This document shows, piece by piece, positions 61,115 through 64,000 of a stretch of DNA of 64,000 nucleotides; positions within the stretch are counted from its first letter, which is position 1, and the number at the start of each line of letters is the position of its first letter. A model generated the notes under the pieces. That model saw nothing but the letters and a program-made list of their open reading frames with translations, ran no database searches and had not been told where the DNA came from. This stretch comes from UBA2882 sp964619485 (lineage in GTDB: Bacteria; Bacillota; Clostridia; Lachnospirales; Lachnospiraceae), in the NCBI GenBank assembly GCA_964619485.1, contig CAZUCI010000003.1:11960-75959 (forward strand), written 5' to 3'. A program made the position numbers and the translations under genes.

Positions 61115-63740
61115 AATCAGAGAGAAAAAAAGATTTTATTTTTTTATGAGGGAACAAAGCTGGGCAGAGGCATTTTGCGCTGCCCTTTTTAGTGTACTTG
61201 TTACCATGGGAATTGCAGGACTTATTAAGGAAAGGCTTTATGAAAGCATTCCATTGTATCAGGAGCTGTCCGCTGGAATAACGTTATGGGATGGCTACGA
61301 TAAGCAGGGAGATATGTCGCTGTTTTATTTGATTCTTTTTTTACTGCCCTGCTTTTATCTGATATTTGCAATCATGTTTAGGTTTATATTTAAAAACAGG
61401 AAGAAAGCTGACGCCAAAAAAACAGTGTGGGACGTATCAGAAATCCGGTTTTTCTGGAAAAAAGAAAAAGTAAAAACCTGGTTTTGGCGGGTCGCAGCAG
61501 TGCTTCAACTGCTTTTACCTTTGCAGCTTCTACTTTATTACAGGTTTTATTATCACTATGAAAACGTGGATGGCATTATGCAGCTTTTCTATTCCGGGAG
61601 ATGGAAGCTCTGCTGTCTGATGCTTCTGGTTTTATTTATAGCATTTACTGCCTTTGAGCTTTGCCGCAAAAAAGAGAGAATTTGTCTGACAACACTGATT
61701 CTTGTTGCCATGAGCCGGGTGCTTATGACACCTGAGGGCATCTGCAGGGTGGATTTCTTTCATAACGGAGAGATGACAGTTCCCATGCAGCAGCTCCTGT
61801 CCTATGGAAAGCTTCCCTACAAGGAGTTAATTCCCATCCATGGTTTTTGTGATTATTTCTATGGAATTTTTAATTATGGGCTGTTTGATGGAAGCTATTT
61901 ATCTAACAGTGCAGCAGTAATGGTCAGTGGATTACTGATGGCTGCCATATATGCAGTCATAATCGGGAGTCTTTACAAAAACAGAATGGTTTCATTGATT
62001 TTGATTTACTTATTTATGCCGTTTTTAATCGAGACAGCCGGTGTGAGATATCTGTTCTTCTTTTGTGGTTTTTTGATTTTAATGAGTGACTGGGCGAGAA
62101 GGGACAGCCTGCGCTTTATCTGGCTCTGGATTATGGGCTGTATTCTGGCTATTTCCTGGAATGTGTCAATTGGCAGTGCCTTTGCAGTGGCTTTTCTGCC
62201 GGAGTTTCTTGTTCGTTTTTTCACCGATGGAGTCAAAACAGTAAAAGATTACAAAAACTGGGATAAAAAATATTCCATGAAGCTGGCAGTTTCCTATGTG
62301 ATTTTATTAATAACCGGAATTGCCTTTATCCCTCTTTTCTTAAAAATAATAACCTATCTTGGTGACAATGCCGGGACTACCACCTGGGTTAACGGGATGG
62401 CTGTGTTTGGGGAGGATTACTCCTTTGTAAATACCTTTGCGTTATTCTTGCCATTGCTGTTGTTTTTGGTATTTGCGCTTAAGGATGGATGGAAAGAGAA
62501 AGCAGGAGAATGCAACATTTCCTGTAAGGGAAGGCAGTATCACAAAGAGCTCTGGATGTTTGTCAGTCTTTTTGCAGCACTTTTGGTGATAGCTAATTAT
62601 GCATTTGTAAGGTATGATGCAGCACTCAGGACAAAGGTTCTTGCGGTGTTTTTCCTGTTTATGTTTCTGCTGATCAGTGTGGAAAGGCTTGCAGAAAATA
62701 TGGATTATCTGCGGATGGGCTGTCTTTTGGGCGGATTATTCCTCTGTGTTTCTATTATGGGAATATCTGATTCGTTTTTCCCGGGAGATTTTTTGAAGGC
62801 AGAGCACGTTCCGGCAGAGACAGAGTTGACTGTTATGGGAAAAAAGGTCATGGACCCTATTGTCTATGTGGATGGGGCAGATGTTGGCATGAAGAATCTG
62901 GGAAGGGGATTTATCAATGGGAACGAGTTAAACAGTCTGAAAAATGTGAAGACTGTTCTCGATCAGTTTGCTCCTGATGGCAGATATCTGGATTTGACCA
63001 ATCAGGTAGCCAATTATATGGTGTTTGATGCCCAGACGGTTCTTCCCTACACCTCAGGTTATAATATCAGTAATAAAAGAATGCAGGAGCAGGCAGTGAA
63101 AATGGTGGAGGAACAAAGTCCACGGCTTATTCTGTTAGCACCAACTATCACGTTTGACGAAGCTCCTTTTTCCATACGAAGTCTGTATATGTACGACTGT
63201 TTGTTGGAAATGGGATATGAACCTCAGGTATATGAGAATGTCATTTTTCTGTTATTAAATGGAGCGCAGAATGAGGCTGGCAGAGAGGCTGTTTCCAGCC
63301 TGTATCATAAGGAGCAGATGGGCATGCTTCCACAGATCTGGGGAAAAGCAATGAACCGCTCTGAAACGGTTATCAACGGAGAATTTGGACTGACAGAGCT
63401 TGCCTGTTCCCCTGCTGTAAGCAGCAACCAGGAAAGCGGAACTCGGTGCAAGATTGTCCTTGATCAGCCAAAAGCTGGAACTGATATATCCTTAATCCAG
63501 ATTGGAGTTTTAAAGAAGGATATTTTACAGGATACATTGCAGTTTTGTTTTAAAGATGCTGCGGGAAATGAGAGAAGCTTTCATTTTGCTTATAAGAATG
63601 AGGATAATGATGAGGATATGGTTTACTTTACAATTCCCGTTGGATCATCACCTTATTGGCAGTACAGCGAAATCTCAGGCTTCACACTGGATGGAATCAA
63701 ACAGATCGAGAACACAAACTTCTATACCGTACAAAAATAA
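61107..63740 (+). CDS. Large polytopic membrane protein, glycosyltransferase GT-C-like
   Basis: From ATG 61107 (ATGAATGA overlap with the preceding stop) the protein is about 877 residues; an in-frame ATG at 61062 is also possible and no start has a strong site. About 12 TM helices occupy the first ~560 residues, with a luminal/extracellular loop carrying ELIPIHGFCDYFYG after helix ~5. The last ~300 residues are soluble and outside. This layout recalls GT-C glycosyltransferases using lipid-linked sugars, but no definite family is recognised. Confidence 0.65.
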   Translation: MNEIREKKRFYFFMREQSWAEAFCAALFSVLVTMGIAGLIKERLYESIPLYQELSAGITLWDGYDKQGDMSLFYLILFLLPCFYLIFAIMFRFIFKNRKKADAKKTVWDVSEIRFFWKKEKVKTWFWRVAAVLQLLLPLQLLLYYRFYYHYENVDGIMQLFYSGRWKLCCLMLLVLFIAFTAFELCRKKERICLTTLILVAMSRVLMTPEGICRVDFFHNGEMTVPMQQLLSYGKLPYKELIPIHGFCDYFYGIFNYGLFDGSYLSNSAAVMVSGLLMAAIYAVIIGSLYKNRMVSLILIYLFMPFLIETAGVRYLFFFCGFLILMSDWARRDSLRFIWLWIMGCILAISWNVSIGSAFAVAFLPEFLVRFFTDGVKTVKDYKNWDKKYSMKLAVSYVILLITGIAFIPLFLKIITYLGDNAGTTTWVNGMAVFGEDYSFVNTFALFLPLLLFLVFALKDGWKEKAGECNISCKGRQYHKELWMFVSLFAALLVIANYAFVRYDAALRTKVLAVFFLFMFLLISVERLAENMDYLRMGCLLGGLFLCVSIMGISDSFFPGDFLKAEHVPAETELTVMGKKVMDPIVYVDGADVGMKNLGRGFINGNELNSLKNVKTVLDQFAPDGRYLDLTNQVANYMVFDAQTVLPYTSGYNISNKRMQEQAVKMVEEQSPRLILLAPTITFDEAPFSIRSLYMYDCLLEMGYEPQVYENVIFLLLNGAQNEAGREAVSSLYHKEQMGMLPQIWGKAMNRSETVINGEFGLTELACSPAVSSNQESGTRCKIVLDQPKAGTDISLIQIGVLKKDILQDTLQFCFKDAAGNERSFHFAYKNEDNDEDMVYFTIPVGSSPYWQYSEISGFTLDGIKQIENTNFYTVQK

Positions 63741-63757
63741 AATTATTGAAATATAAA

Positions 63758-63902
63758 AAGGCTGTAGAACTATAACCGTTTCCAGTCAGGCACGCTTTCG
63801 CTGCCTGTCACTCACAGCGGTACGTAATGCGCTAAAGAACAGCGCATAAGTACCGGTGGTGACAGAAGCACCTGACTGAAAAGATTATAGTTCTACAGCC
63901 TT
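63758..63902 (-). terminator. 18-bp stem around element copy 2, with T-run on the minus strand
   Basis: AAGGCTGTAGAACTATAA (63758-63775) is the exact inverse of 63885-63902. It extends helix P1 of the 121-nt element. On the minus strand the stem is followed by TTTTTATATTTC, so the whole unit can end transcription of the minus-strand gene stopping at 63923. Confidence 0.65.
63770..63890 (-). ncRNA. 121-nt structured element, copy 2
   Basis: This is the second copy of the element at 18369-18489, read on the minus strand. Helices are P1 CTATAA/TTATAG, P2 CAGTCAGG/CCTGACTG, P3 CTGTCAC/GTGACAG, P4 CGGTAC/GTACCG and P5 TGCGCT/AGCGCA, with P6 capped by GAAA. Compensated changes relative to copy 1: three pairs in P1, four in P2, one in P3, one in P5. 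It lies in the convergent gap between the polytopic protein gene and a minus-strand gene, in the 3' region of the latter. Confidence 0.75.
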
Positions 63903-63922
63903 ATCTTATTTCTGAATTCATT

Positions 63923-64000
63923 TTATTCTGCCGGAGTTTGTGTGTCTGCCGGTGAGCCGGCATTCAGTGCAGCGGCAGCATTTTGAGCAGCCTGAGCAGC
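63923..64000 (-). CDS. C-terminal end of a minus-strand protein (truncated by window edge)
   Basis: The minus strand reads 25 codons rich in Ala, Gln and Asn (AAQAAQNAAAALNAGSPADT) and a TAA at 63925-63923. Codon quality is good and the frame is open to the window edge. The tail is low-complexity, as found at the end of many secreted or regulatory proteins; the family cannot be told. Confidence 0.55.
   Translation of the reverse strand, partial: AAQAAQNAAAALNAGSPADTQTPAE

Overview
The window looks like the chromosome of a gut Clostridia of the Lachnospiraceae type. The evidence is moderate G+C, strong AGGAGG-type ribosome binding sites, the conserved Firmicutes block cysE-cysS-mrnC-rlmB-sigH behind a cysteine T-box, YesM/YesN-type regulation of a maltose-type ABC transporter, and small DUF6442, DUF2975 and Xre-like proteins typical of that family. 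The species cannot be named from the sequence alone. No phage, plasmid, transposase or CRISPR array is visible.

Layout. 0-3.5 kb: end of an unrecognised gene, a small membrane protein plus Xre regulator behind a three-operator promoter, a MerR/TipA-type regulator, a DUF2809-CDP-alcohol phosphatidyltransferase fusion with an apparently leaderless start, and a GNAT acetyltransferase. 3.6-7.1 kb: a deletion scar of a beta-glucoside PTS operon (intact antiterminator RNA, truncated bglG fused to the last codons of a GH1 gene), then ptsH, ptsI and a Cof-type HAD phosphatase. 7.2-9.0 kb: a membrane GGDEF protein. 9.0-24.4 kb: a starch/maltodextrin region with an AraC regulator, a MalQ-GlgP reading-frame fusion, YesN/YesM, a 1.5-kb repeat-rich gap, malE/malF/malG and a second solute-binding lipoprotein. 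24.4-28.6 kb: DUF4173, Xre and DUF2975 genes on the minus strand and a GGDEF-EAL protein. 28.8-36.7 kb: a five-gene ABC exporter (two adaptor lipoproteins, one large FtsX-type permease, two ATPases). 36.8-43.9 kb: a hybrid kinase, a small protein, an ABC-F protein, a condensation-type acyltransferase, a zinc-ribbon membrane protein and an alpha/beta hydrolase, closely packed. 43.9-48.2 kb: Cys T-box and cysE-cysS-mrnC-rlmB-sigH. 48.3-58.9 kb: two Hpt proteins and three BvgS-like hybrid kinases, one broken by an internal deletion. 58.9-64 kb: hairpin-rich spacer, tRNA-Thr, a membrane pseudokinase-receiver protein, a large polytopic membrane protein, and the end of a minus-strand gene.

How the genes work together. 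The maltose-type transporter would import maltodextrins, MalQ rearranges them and GlgP phosphorolyses them, under AraC and YesMN control. A 12-bp leader motif shared by the malQ and malE regions suggests joint regulation. The kinase cluster looks like a multicomponent phosphorelay: receivers end the kinases, and the missing Hpt domains are supplied by two separate genes.

The strongest unexplained signal is a 121-nt element present twice in opposite orientation (18369-18489 plus, 63770-63890 minus). The copies align without gaps and differ at 21 positions. Eighteen of these form nine fully compensated base pairs in four helices, and the other three lie in predicted loops. This is strong evidence for a conserved folded RNA, or a hairpin-dependent repeat, that I cannot assign to a known family.
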